Part shown: piece after piece, positions 1-9,894 of the stretch
Layout of the letters: every line of letters begins with the position of its first letter
How positions within the stretch are numbered: the first letter of the stretch is position 1
NCBI GenBank assembly: GCA_963838035.1
Contig: CAWIPM010000005.1
Span: 1 to 64,000 of the forward strand
DNA: 64,000 bases
Source: CAVVNN01 sp963838035
Lineage (GTDB): Bacteria; Actinomycetota; Thermoleophilia; Solirubrobacterales; 70-9
Direction of reading: 5' to 3'
Made by a program: the position numbers and the translations under genes
Notes under the pieces: model-generated
Seen by the model: only the letters and a program-made list of their open reading frames with translations
What the model was told of the DNA's origin: nothing
Databases searched by the model: none

Positions 1-1326
1 GGTATCGCTCTGGCCCGGCGAGCAAGCGGCGGACCATCTCGCGCTGGTCGGGCTTCAGGGTCGGCCGGGAGCGGATCGCCTGTGCGGAGATCAGCTCGCC
101 GGGCGCCCCGCGCGGCTCGCTCGCCATCTGCTGAGCGCCTCTGCGCCTGGCGCTCCAGCTCCCAGATGCGCTGGGTGGTGAAGCGCTCGCTTTGGCGCTC
201 TCGAGCGCCGAACATCGACGTCGGAGGCGATGAAGGCGTCGGCGACGGCCTCGACCTCCGGCGCCGGCGCGCCGTTTGGAAGCAGGTCGGCGACCGCCTG
301 CACCGCGTCGCGGCGGTCGAAGTGGGAGGCGTGGGCGGTCACCTGGCCGTCGAGCAGTCCAGAGTCAGCTCGGTCTTAGATCGACCTCGGCTCCGAGCGT
401 GGCGGCGATGGCCTCGCGGTCCAAGCCGATCTCCGTCGCTTTTGCCCCCCAGCGCTCGCGCAGACTCTCGCGCGAGACGTCCTTCTCCTTCGCCCTCGGG
501 TGCTCAGGTTGGCGATCTGGCGGGCGCGGGCGGAGGCGTCGGGGCCAGCCGCCTCGAGGATTTCCGCCCGCCTGGTCGAGAAGTCGCGCAGGTGCTCGTC
601 CTTGAACCCCTCGATCTCCGCGATGCCCTTGCGGACCTCCTGCCACTCGACCCCGAGGCTTCGGCTCAGCTCGTGGCGAAGATGAGCCTCGTAGAGGTAG
701 CCGGCGGTCTTGGCGTGGTCGTAGATCGCCGGGTGGTAGAGCCGGGTCCAGCGGCCGTCCGGCCCCTGGGTGGCGTTGGCGACGAGGACGTGGGTGTGGA
801 GCTGGGGGTCGCCGTTTCGCGAGGAGCGGTGGGTGTAGGCGGCGGCTAGGTAGCCGTTGCCGTGGAGGAACTCCTTGCCTCCGGCACCGCGTCGTGTCCA
901 GCAGGCTTCTCGTTGCATGTAGTCGAGGGCGGCTTCTACGGAGCGTTGGTGGGCGCGGAGACCTCGGCGGCAGCTCCGGGCCGCCGAGGGCCCAGAGCAG
1001 GGAGACCGACTTGGGAGCGGAGAAGGTGAGGTCGAAGCCGGGGACCGGGCCGCGGCCGGGACGGCGCGCATACCCAGCGGCTCGCCGTCTACGGGGTTCC
1101 TGGCGGTCAGCATCGCGTCGAGCTGATCGGCCTCGACCTGGCCCTGCAGGCCCAGCTCCTCGGCGGCCTCGCCGATCCAGCGGCCCTCCGCCTCGCCCTC
1201 GCCGGAGTAGTAGTCCTCGGCGCCTTCGGCGACCTTGTCGAGGTAGTAGCCTCCTGGCCGGTGCCGAGCTTTCCGATCGTCAGCATCCACCGGGTCTGTC
1301 CGAGACGGGCGCTTTGCCTCGGTCAC
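1..1326 (-). CDS. MobF/TrwC-type conjugative relaxase, N-terminal part (frame-broken, runs off the left edge)
   Basis: A relaxase of the TrwC/TraI family, which nicks the transferred strand at oriT through a tyrosine and unwinds it. Reading leftward from a GTG at 1326 (an in-frame TAA sits directly upstream), the first 45 residues carry two Tyr pairs, GYYLDK and EDYYSG, as expected for the catalytic tyrosines. The metal-binding His motif GDPQLHTHV lies near 790-812. Further left come TAHASHFDRRD (near 340) and RPTLKPDQREMVRRLL (near 30-80), which lead into the RecD-like helicase domain outside the window. The frame changes at least five times, near 1045, 970, 515, 370 and 215, yet each piece continues the family sequence. 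Either a decaying gene or one damaged by indel errors. It is divergent from the xis/int pair. Confidence 0.8.
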
Positions 1327-1360
1327 TTACCCGGTGATATTGCGTGAGGGTGGTGGCTGT

Positions 1361-1471
1361 TGGCTTTGGGGTTGGAGCCCTGGATGGGGATTCAGGGCTG
1401 CCTGGCGGGGCTGGCTGCCTCGCTTCTGGGCTCTCGGTGGTGGTCGTTTCCCTGGTGGCTTTGGGGGTTGG
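1361..1471. other. Candidate oriT region: stem-loop and direct repeats beside the relaxase gene
   Basis: The 284-base gap between the divergent relaxase and HTH genes has a strong G/T bias on the plus strand. It holds an inverted repeat with perfect 7-base arms, AGCCCTG (1376-1382) and CAGGGCT (1393-1399), around a 10-base loop. It also holds a direct repeat, TGGCTTTGGGGTTGG at 1361-1375 and TGGCTTTGGGGGTTGG at 1456-1471. Hairpins and repeats next to a MobF relaxase gene are typical of oriT, so the role is inferred from position and structure only. No nic site can be named. Confidence 0.35.
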
Positions 1472-1610
1472 CTGGTTGATGTGGCTGGCTGGGCTTCTCC
1501 ATGGCTCGAGCTTCACCCGGCAGCGCCGAGGCGAATTGGCCGGGACCGCGGCGGATTTTCGGGACGAAACCGATGCAAAAGCGCACTCCGACGACAGAGG
1601 GCTGGGACAC

Positions 1611-1907
1611 ATGCATCTTGAAAGCCCCGACAACCGCCGCCCCTCGCCTCCTCGCCTCGGCTTGACCGTAGAGGAGGCCGCAGAAGCGGTGGGCATGAGC
1701 GAGTCGTCCTTCAAGCGCCACGTCCAACCGGAGCTTCGGGTCGTCCGTCGCGGCAGTCTGCGGATCATTCCGGTGCCGGAGATCGAAAGATGGTTGGAGG
1801 GCAACGCGACGTTGGCCGCAACGACCAGGACGGCCTCTAGAATGCGTCATCGACAAAGCGCCCCCGCGCCGTTGGAGCGGCCGGGGGCATGGCCCAAGGA
1901 GGCGTAA
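1611..1907 (+). CDS. Small HTH DNA-binding protein, excisionase/MerR-like
   Basis: A 98-residue protein with a helix-turn-helix of the excisionase/HTH_17 type: LTVEEAAEAVGMSESSFKRH followed by RVVRRGSLRIIPVPEIERWL, the usual layout in which a winged helix selects DNA and the last strand reads 'rg..rIp..el..wl'. The start chosen is ATG 1611 with AGAGGG about 8 bases upstream. The frame stays open up to 1344, but that stretch overlaps the oriT-like gap and would add an unrelated hydrophobic N-terminus. The gene ends 4 bases before the integrase start, so the two are surely cotranscribed. It is probably the Xis directionality factor of the element, although such proteins can also act as transcription regulators. 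Confidence 0.65.
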   Translation: MHLESPDNRRPSPPRLGLTVEEAAEAVGMSESSFKRHVQPELRVVRRGSLRIIPVPEIERWLEGNATLAATTRTASRMRHRQSAPAPLERPGAWPKEA

Positions 1908-1911
1908 CTCC

Positions 1912-3043
1912 ATGAGCAACTCGAAGCGTAGTCCGGCCCTTCAGGGATCGAAGTCCGAACGGACGCGAAGGGTCGGAAGCGATACAGAGGCACTGCCCGC
2001 GACAAGAACGCCGACAAGCACGTCGGGGGCCGTGGACCGGATCGCTTGCCGAGGCGCGGTCCTGGCGAGTGGATGCGCAGGCGCGCATACAAGCCGGAAC
2101 CCTCTCGCCGTCGCCGGGCCGACCGTCGCCGAGGCGGCGGCGGAGTTCATCGAAGGACATGAAGTCGGAACGGTCCGGCAGAAGGGCGGGCACGTCTACA
2201 AGCCGAGCACCATCGGGGCTACGAGCGCGACCTCAACAAGCACGCGATGCCGGAGCTCGGGTCAAAGCGGATCAGCCGCCTACAGCGCCCGAGCTTCAAC
2301 GCTGGGTCGATGAGCTGACACGCCTGAGCGTCGCCGTCCACGATCAGGAACATCGTTGCCGCGCTGCGAGCCCTGATCGGATTCGCGGAACTGCGCGGCT
2401 GGGTCCACGTCAACCCGTGCAACGGGCTACGGCTGCCGGCCGGCGAGAAGGCGCGAGACGGATCGCAACGCCCTCCGAAGCGGCGAAGCTGATCGCCGCG
2501 ATGCGGCCGAAGGACAAGCCACGCTCGGCTCGCCGTCTACGCGGGCCTGCGGCTCGGCGAGCTGCTGGCGCTCGACGTGTCCGCGGTCGACTCGAAGGCG
2601 GGTGGATTCACGTCCACCGGAGCTGGGATCCCGGGACAAAGCAGTTCATCCCCACGAAGTCCCGCAAGCCCCGCAAGGTGCCGATCATCGACAGGCTCGC
2701 CGCCCTTCTGGCCGACCATTTCGTCTTGCTCGACCACCCGAGCGACGGCCTGCTCTTCCCGAGCGCCAACAACCCGGAGTGGCCGACCGATCCCGGCGAT
2801 CCTGCGCCGCCGCATCCACAAGCGCTGGGAGACGCCGGGCTCGATCGGCTCGGCTTCCACGAGGGCCGCCACACCTTCGCCAGCATCGGAATCGCCGCCG
2901 GGCTGAACGCCAAGACACTGAGCACCTACATGGGACACGCGACGATCACGATCACGCTCGATCGCTACGGCCACCTGATGCCCGGCAGCGAGGTCGAAGC
3001 GCGGGCGATGCTCGACGCCTACCTCGACAAGTCCGAGAACTAA
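1912..3043 (+). CDS. int: Tyrosine recombinase/phage-type integrase (frame-broken)
   Basis: A site-specific tyrosine recombinase that would integrate and excise the element. Start ATG 1912, with AAGGAGG at about 1898-1904 inside the end of the HTH gene. Joined across frames, the protein has an arm-binding start (TDAKGRKRYRGTARDKN), a core-binding domain (GYERDLNKHAMPELGSKRI) and a catalytic domain with all expected residues: Arg in AGLRLGELLALDV (near 2540), His-x-x-Arg in HEGRHTFAS (near 2860), His in MGHATI and the nucleophile Tyr in DRYGHLMPG (near 2965). The frame changes about nine times, near 1950, 2030, 2110, 2213, 2287, 2340, 2458, 2525-2605 and 2795-2836. No catalytic residue is lost, which argues for indel errors over decay. 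The C-terminus is intact. Confidence 0.85.
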
Positions 3044-3344
3044 TTCAATGAATGAGTCTACGCGACCGGCTGCCGCTTACCGTCAAGTCAAGCCTCGGAC
3101 CTGTTTCAAATGCCTGGCTCGGCCATCGCGCAGTCAGTATTTGCACAATCAGGGCGCGCGGATATTGGAACGGCAGTAATGCTCCCACCCTGGCTCGCCC
3201 CCAGAGTCAACCTCGACGGTCGGCGTCAGGTAGCGTCGTCGCCCCATCGCGGCGCGTCCGAAGCGCCGCCGAATGCGACGCTAGTCTCGTTCTCAACGGA
3301 CCGCCAAGCGAGTCATAGGCACCTTAATGCACAACTAGGAGCAC
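3044..3344. other. Intergenic region between integrase and ssp operon
   Basis: About 300 bases with no gene I can support. In elements of this type the attachment site often lies just downstream of int, so this is the most likely place for it, but no tRNA gene or long repeat is visible. It must also carry the promoter of the downstream ssp operon. An AGGAG at 3337-3341 is the probable ribosome binding site for sspA. Confidence 0.4.
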
Positions 3345-4526
3345 TTGGACTCAATGGAATCCCCCTCTATCTCGACTATCAAGCAACGACGCCAGTTGAT
3401 CCACGGGTATTGCGGGCGATGCTGCCGTTCTTCAGCGGCGGCTTTGGGAACCCCGCCAGCGTCCAGCATGCCCCCGGCAATAAGGCAAGAAGAGGCAGTC
3501 GAGCTCGCCCGCGAGCAGGTCGCCGTGGCGGTGGGGGGGGATCGGCGCGAGATCGTCTTCTGTTCAGGGGCGACCGAGGCGAACAACCTGGTGCTCAAGG
3601 GCTTGGCCGAGAAGGCCGATCGTCGCCATCTCGTCGTTTCGGCGATCGAGCATCCGGCAGTTCTAGACGTCGGGCGATCGCTAGCCCGCTCTGGATTCGA
3701 GCTGACTGAGCTGCCAGTGGACAACTGCGGCCGGGTGTCTCTAGCGCAACTCGATGCGGCGATCACCGATCGCACGTTGCTCGTATCGATCGCGGCGGCG
3801 AACAACGAGATAGGGACGCTGGCGCCATTGCGAGAGATCGCCACAATGGCGCATTCCCGGGGTGCTCTCTTTCACACCGACGCGAACCCAAGCGGCGGGG
3901 AAGATCGATATCGACGTCGGGCGCGACGGCATTGACCTGCTCTCCATGAGCGCTCACAAGATGTATGGCCCCAAGGGAGTCGGCGCTCTCTATGTGCAGA
4001 GGGAGCTACAGGTTCGGATCACGCCACTACTTGAGGGCGGGGGCCACGAACGCGGCCTCCGTAGCGGTACGGTCAATACCCCGGGAGTCGTCGGAATGGG
4101 GGCTGCAGCGACATTGGCGGTAGCCGAGCAAAAGGTCGAGGCAACCCGCTTGCAGCAGCTGGCGGAGCGACTCTACGCTCGCTTGCGCTCCGCGGTCGAC
4201 GGCCTTGAGTTGAACGGCTCGCGGATCGAGTGTTCGAGACTGCCCGGCAACCTCAACCTGCGCTTCCCGGGCATCGACGCCGAAGCTTGATGGCCAATTG
4301 CCCCGGACTGGCGTTCTCCTCGGGAAGCGCCTGCTCGGCAGCTACGTCGACTCCGTCGCATGTTCTCACCGCGATTGGCCTCGATCAGCAAGCCGCCGAA
4401 GAGTCGGTTCGCCTGGGGGTTGGTAGATCGACCACGGCTGCAGACGTCGATCATGCCGTGGATATGTTGACTGCCGCGGCCATCCGGCTCCGGGCGGCAT
4501 CCAAAGTGTCGATCGGAGCCAGATGA
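3345..4526 (+). CDS. sspA: Cysteine desulfurase, SspA/DndA/IscS-like (frame-broken)
   Basis: A PLP enzyme that removes sulfur from L-cysteine as a persulfide; in this setting it would supply sulfur for DNA phosphorothioation. Joined across frames it has the N-terminal YLDYQATTPVDPRV, the CSGATEANNL loop, the PLP lysine in SAHKMYGPKG (near 3955), the GLRSGTVNTPG segment and the catalytic cysteine in SSGSACSA (Cys near 4331). About 390 residues, normal for the family. The start is TTG 3345 or, better, ATG 3354 with AGGAG 12 bases upstream. Frame changes lie near 3366, 3480, 3895 and 4285. The stop overlaps the next start as ATGA. The IscS family is broad; the sspA name rests on the neighbours. 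Confidence 0.75.
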
Positions 4527-5508
4527 CCGTTGCCGAGCATCCGACCGACGAGCTGCGTCCGGCCTTTGCCCGTCACGAGACCTTTCATCCCCGCTATGGC
4601 TGGCTCAAGAAGGGGTTCGACTCGGCGGTCGATGACGCCGAGTGTTCCTTCGCAGCGACGCGACGACACGTTCTCGGTGTCGGGAAAAACATGGTGCGCG
4701 CGATCCGCTACTGGTGCCTTGCCTACAAGGTCCTCATGAGGAGAAGACGCAAGGAGAACCCGCGGCCTCAACGGCGTGACACCGACTGACTTCGGCAACG
4801 AGCTGCTGGCTGAGGACGGATGGGATCCCTACCTCGAGGATCCAGGCTCGCTCTGGCTCCTTCACTGGCAACTGCTGCGCCCGCCGTGTCGAGCACCATG
4901 CCTGGTGGGCGATCTTCAACGCATCTGCAATCCCCGGAATTCAGTGACGACTGGCTCCTCGAAGCAGCTGCGCCGGTTCTGTGACGAACAGGGATGGGCC
5001 GACGTCGCCGATAACTCGCTCGACAAGGACGTCCGCTGCGTGCTGCGAATGTATGGGAGCGTCACGCAAGGTCGCGATCTGCTTGAGGATTCCGTCGACT
5101 CGCCGTTTGCTGAGCTCGGGCTGATCCGCCCGTTGCCGGAGACGAGTCGCGAGTGGAGCATCAACAGCGGCTCTAAGCGGGGGCTTCCCGACGCGATCGT
5201 CGCCTATGCCTGTCTCGACTACGCCGAGCAAGGTCGAAAGTGGGGCGCAGGGTGCTCGGCGTAGCCGGCCTTGCTCGCAACGAGGGATCGCCGGGTCGGG
5301 CATTGGCCCTCAACGGAGACCGCGCTCGGCGACGCACTGGCTCGTTTCGCCGAGGTCAGGGCACGTGCATCGAAATCACTCATGCCGCCGGAAACCGGCA
5401 GCTGGTCCTCCCGGCCGCACCAGCTCAGATCCGCGAAGCGATCTTGGCGGTTACTACGACGCCGCGGGGGAAGAGAAGGCGGTGAGTAGCTTTACGAGAC
5501 GTGATTGA
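4523..5508 (+). CDS. sspB: DUF4007-family protein, SspB-like (frame-broken)
   Basis: The start FARHETFHPRYGWLKKGF is the signature opening of DUF4007 proteins, which occur beside PAPS-reductase-like genes in phosphorothioation loci. From memory of the Ssp literature, SspB is the nickase that opens the DNA strand for sulfur insertion; the sequence itself shows only the family. Other recognisable parts are LGVGKNMVRAIRYWCLAYKV, LRRFCDEQGWADVADNSLDK and, near the end, LPAAPAQIREAIL. The expected length is about 325 residues. Frame changes occur near 4735, 4900, 4955, 5250, 5310, 5370 and 5450. It overlaps sspA by 4 bases and runs into sspC, whose start lies within a few bases of its stop. Confidence 0.65.
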
Positions 5509-8500
5509 GATTCGAGCACCGCAGTGTTCGTGCGGTAAACCTCGACGAGGATCTTGGCGATCCCGAGGTGCTGCGGGGGTACGTCTTGGCGAACACGTGC
5601 TCGATGCCCTGCGCGAATCGCGATCTCTCTACAGGAGGAGCCGAGCACTCGTGCCTTCTCGATCACCGGGCCCTATGGCTCAGGTAAGTCTTCCTTCGCG
5701 CTGCTGCTATGTGCTTTGCTGGGCGCCGAAGGGAGGACGGCGCATCGCAGGCGCGATCAAGCTGCTGCGCAACGCCGATCCGCAGCTGGCCGACACGTTC
5801 GTCCGAGAGCGCCGCAGCCTCGGTATTTCCGAGCGTGGGCGATCGCGGCAATCGTGACCGCCGAGCAGCGAGCCGGTGGCAGTGCTGCCGTGCTGCGAGC
5901 GATTGAGCCGAGGTGCCGAAGCATATTGGGACAGGCGGCCGCAAGCCGGCGCTTCGTCGGGCGGCTGCGCAACGCGGTAGAAGCTGAAGATCATGACCAC
6001 GATTTACGTGCTTCGAGTCTTCGATAAGTTGATTGAGACTGCTCCGGTCCTGGTGGTGGTGGACGAGCTCGGAAAGAATCTCGAATACGCGGCGGAGCAT
6101 GCCAGCAGCGACCTCTATCTGTTGCAGCAACTAGCCGAGAGGGTTTCCTCGCGACCGAGGTTCGCGGGGGCTCTCTGACGCTGGCTCACCTCGGCTTCGA
6201 GGACTACCTTGGTAACGCTGGCGACGCGCGAGCGTCGAGAGTGGCGCAAGGTTCACGGGCGCTTCGAGGACATCCCCTTCGTCGCCAACACCGCTCACTC
6301 GATCGCCCTGCTCTCGGAAGCTTTGCATTTCACAGGGCCGAAAAACTTGCAGAAAGCGGTCGAGGGCACGATTGTCTCACTGCGGTTGAAAATCTTGCGG
6401 ACGCGGCGGGGGCGCAACTCCCCAGCTGCGAATCCACCGCTGTTACGCTACCCCCTGCATCCGGCCGTTGCCGTCGCTTTGCCGGCGCTGGCCTCGCAGC
6501 TGGGCCAGCACGATCGCTCCCTCGTCGCATACCTGACCAGTGACGCGCCGCACGCGCTGCCCGGCTTTGCTCGCGAGCCGCGAGATTGCAGGCGGAGTTC
6601 AGGTGCCCTTTGTGCGGCTGGGAGATCTCTACGACTACTTCTTCAGCGACGGGGCCGTCGCCGCGCTGACCGGACCGGAAGGGGAGCGGGCGCGGGAGAT
6701 TGCGGCGCGGATCGATGAGGCGCGGGACCTGACGAGTCGGAACTGAGCGTCTTGAAGACCATTGGGGTCCTGAACTGATGCTAGCGGCTCGGATCGCCTC
6801 GTTGCAAGCGCCGACGCGATGGAGGAGGCAGTTGTGGGCCTGACGACGAGTGCGAGCTGAGCGACACGGCGTGCGCGCCGTGCTCGATCGGTCGGTGGAG
6901 CGCAGTTTGCTCACCTTCCGTGACTTCGCCGGTGAGTATCGGGTTTGGGAGGGATCCGATTTCGATGCACGGTGGGACAGATCCGCGCTGCTCGTGAGCG
7001 GTTGGCTGTGGCGGGCGGCGAGCGAGGCACAGATGTTGACGATTTCGGCTGGGGCGCGTCCGCTCCGCCAGCCGTCGCTCGCCGCCACAGCCAGCGACAT
7101 CACGTGCTTCGTTACTTCGAGTGCCGCTACGAGCGGCAGATGCCCAGGAGGAGGTGACTGCGGACTCTGAAGACGCCGACGGTGTGCATCCTGTACGTCG
7201 CTGACCAGCAAGGCCCCGGCGAAGTTGCCTGCTGAGACAAGTGACGGACTTCCACTGATAGTCATCTGGTCTCCGTTCGGTGAGGAGGTGCAGAGAGGCA
7301 GCGCTTGAGCTCGCCGCCGCCAGTGCGGTGCTTGACGGCGCCCCCGAGCTCGCGCGCGACGCTGTAGCCGGACGGGAGATGACGGCACCGTGTCGCCGCA
7401 TTGCAGGGGCGACTGAGCGATCGAGTTGACGACGCGTTCGTCATCTGATCGCCCGGGCGTCTACTGGTTCTACGCGGACAAGCGGCAGAAGGCCGGTGCA
7501 CCCGCCGATTTCTCGCGGCTCCTCTCCGATATCTGCGACGAGCGCTACCCGCTAACGCCCGTGATCAGGAACGAGATGGTCAATCGCCGTGAGCTGACCA
7601 CGCAGGGCGCGAAGGCCAGACGGATGGTGCTGGAGCGCGATGTTCACCCACGAGCACGAGGAGAGCCTCGGGATTGAGGGCTATGGACCGGAGCGCGCGA
7701 TGTACGAGGCGGTTCTCAGGCACACCGGCCTGCACCGCGCAACGCGGGGAGACGTGGGGATTCGGCCCGTCCACCTGCCGGATCAGCGATCTCGGCCAGA
7801 AGTTTGGGAGCACTTGATGGAGCTCCTCGATGACGCGGTCAAGGAGCCGATTCGGGTCGATGCCCTCTATGACGAACTAACCGGACCGCCATTCGGGATG
7901 AAGGTCGGCGTGCTTCCGCTCTTGCTCTCTGCGGCGTTGCAGTACCGAGCGGAGGATGTTTTCCTTTACCAGGATGGACAGTTTTCAGCCGGTCGTTGAA
8001 CCAGCTCACATCGAACGCCTTCTGAAAACGCCAGAGCGCTTCGCACTCAAGCGTGCCTCGCTTGTGGGACTGCGCGCGAGCGTCTTCGAGCAGCTCGCGC
8101 GAACGCTGCTGGTTCCGGAGGCGTCCTGCGGCGACGACAAGCGACTCAGACCCGTAACGAGACGACATTGGCGGTGGTACGGCCACTGATTGCATTTGCA
8201 CACAGCCTTCCCGACTACACCCGCAGAATACGAACGGCAATGTCGACGATCGGCCAGAGCAGTGTGCAACGCGCTGCTCGTAGCTCGCGAGCCCGACGAG
8301 TTGCTCTTCACCGCCCTGCCGGAGGCATGCGGGTTTGCGCCGTTTGAGGCGACCCGCGGAAGCAGGAGCAAGGCGCGCGCTGCCGAGTATGTGGAGCGGC
8401 TGCGCGCGGGCGCTTGGCCGAGCTCGGCGCGGAGTACCCGCGCCTCCTCGAGAAGATCGGTGATCTGTTTCACAGTGGGTTCGCCGATGCCGGGCCGCGA

Positions 8501-8770
8501 ACGCGCTCTGCGGGAGGAACTCCGCACCCGCAGCCGCCCGCTTCTCAAGCAGGTGATCGAGCCGAAGATGCGCGCCTTCCTTGCCGACGGCCTGCGACGA
8601 GCAGCTCGATGACGAGGACTGGATCGCGGCGATGGCGATGAGCCTGGTCGCGAAGCCGCCAAGCAGCTGGAGCGACCATGACGTCGGGCTCTTCGAAGCT
8701 CTATCTGGCTGAGCGCGTGCAGTGGTTCCAGCGGCTCGAGCTGCTCTATCATGAGCTGCAAGGAAGCTAA
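5501..8770 (+). CDS. sspC: Large P-loop ATPase, SspC-like (heavily frame-broken)
   Basis: A protein of about 1,090 residues, third in the ssp order. The P-loop GPYGSGKSSF lies near 5668-5697 and a Walker B-like strand VLVVVDELGKNLEYA near 6046-6090. Other coherent pieces are EWRKVHGRFEDIPFVANTAH, YPLHPAVAVALPALASQLGQ, PFVRLGDLYDYFFSDG, DERYPLTPVIRNEMVNRREL, HLMELLDDAVKEPI and GMKVGVLPLLLSAALQ. In Ssp systems the ATPase partners SspB and SspD in modification. The start is GTG 5501 or TTG 5505. At least ten frame changes are needed, so exact limits are uncertain. The C-terminal part may extend into the next frame as far as about 9020, since the first 80 residues after 8773 look like an ATPase tail rather than a reductase. 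Confidence 0.65.
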
Positions 8771-8772
8771 GG

Positions 8773-9849
8773 GTGACGGGTTTCGACGCGCGGCGGGTCA
8801 CGCTGACGGCGCCAGACGGAACCGAGAGTGCAGAATTGGTGCGGGTCGATCAGGCGACGCGGAGTATCGTCGACGATGTCCTCGACGAAGCGCTTGAGGA
8901 GCTGGAGGGTCGCCTCGGCGAAGAGGCGTCGCAAGCGTTGCTGGGAGTCCTCGCCGATCGGCTTCTGTCCTCGGCAGCCGCTACAACTGAGGACGTGCCT
9001 GAATCAACGAAAGGTGAGACGAGCATGAGCGCCGACTCACACAACGCCACGTTCTCGGGCATCTCCGGTGGTAAGGACTCAGCGGCGCTCGCGATATACA
9101 TGCGCGATCGAGTTCCCGAGATGGAGTACTTCTTCTGCGACACCGGCCGCGAGCTTCCCGAGACCTACGAGTATCTACAGCGGCTGGAAACCGTTCTCGG
9201 GAAGCCGATCGCGCGGCTCAACGCGGATCGCGACTTCGATCACTGGCTATGGGTGTTCGGCGGCGCTTTGCCGTCGCCGCAGATGCGGTGGTGCACTAAG
9301 AACCTGAAGATCAAGCCTTTCGAGGCTTGGATCGGGGACGACTCCGTGTGCACCTACATCGGCATCCGCGCTGACGAGGACCGTGAGGGTTACATCTCTC
9401 GTAAACCGAACGTCACCGCCCGCTTTCCCTTCAAAGAGGATGGCCTCGTCAAGGAAGACATCCTCGCGCATCCTCGACGAAGCTGGGGTTGGGTTTGCCG
9501 AAATATTATGAGTGGCGCACGCGCTCAGGTTGTTTCTTCTGCTTCTTCCAGCGCAAGTACGAGTGGGTGAAGCTTGGCCGACGAACACCCCGAGCTATTC
9601 GAGCGAGCGATCGAATATGAGGACAAGGTCAAATTCGAGGCCCAGGCCAGCGGCCGGCAGTTCACTTGGTCCCAGGGCGAGAGCCTGCGAGAGCTAATCG
9701 CGCGGCAGGGACGAGATCGTCGCAGCAGCACGAGGAAGCGATAGCACGAGGAAAAGAAAGCTAAACCCAATCGACCACTAGTCGACGTGCTCAGTGGTGT
9801 GCTCGACGACGAGGATGACTCGGCCGCCTGCACGATGTGCCACGTCTAA
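8773..9849 (+). CDS. sspD: PAPS reductase-like ATP pyrophosphatase, SspD/DndC-like (frame-broken C-terminus)
   Basis: An adenine-nucleotide alpha-hydrolase of the PAPS reductase/DndC family, which activates the DNA phosphate for sulfur insertion. The PP-loop SGGKDSAALAIYM is followed by FFCDTGRELPETYEYL, RWCTKNLKIKPFE, YIGIRADEDREGY and a CxxC in RSGCFFCFFQRKYEWV. Two starts are possible: GTG 8773, two bases after the probable sspC stop, or ATG 9025 (AAAGGTGAG upstream), which puts the PP-loop at residues 14-19 as usual. The extra 84 residues may therefore be the end of sspC. Frame changes lie near 9470, 9575 and 9725. The stop TAA at 9847-9849 follows a TMCHV tail, 45 bases from the convergent gene. 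Confidence 0.75.
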
Positions 9850-9894
9850 GAGCCCTCGAAGGCCCGGGAGCCGCCGAACTGCCGCTGTAGAAGG

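Noticed and set aside
1344..1610. N-terminal hydrophobic extension of the HTH protein
   Set aside because: A better start with a ribosome site exists at 1611, and the extension overlaps repeats typical of a non-coding control region.
3345..9849. Classical double-strand Dnd system (dndABCDE)
   Set aside because: There is no DndD (SMC-like) or DndE-like gene, while a DUF4007 protein and a very large P-loop ATPase are present, which fits the Ssp type better.
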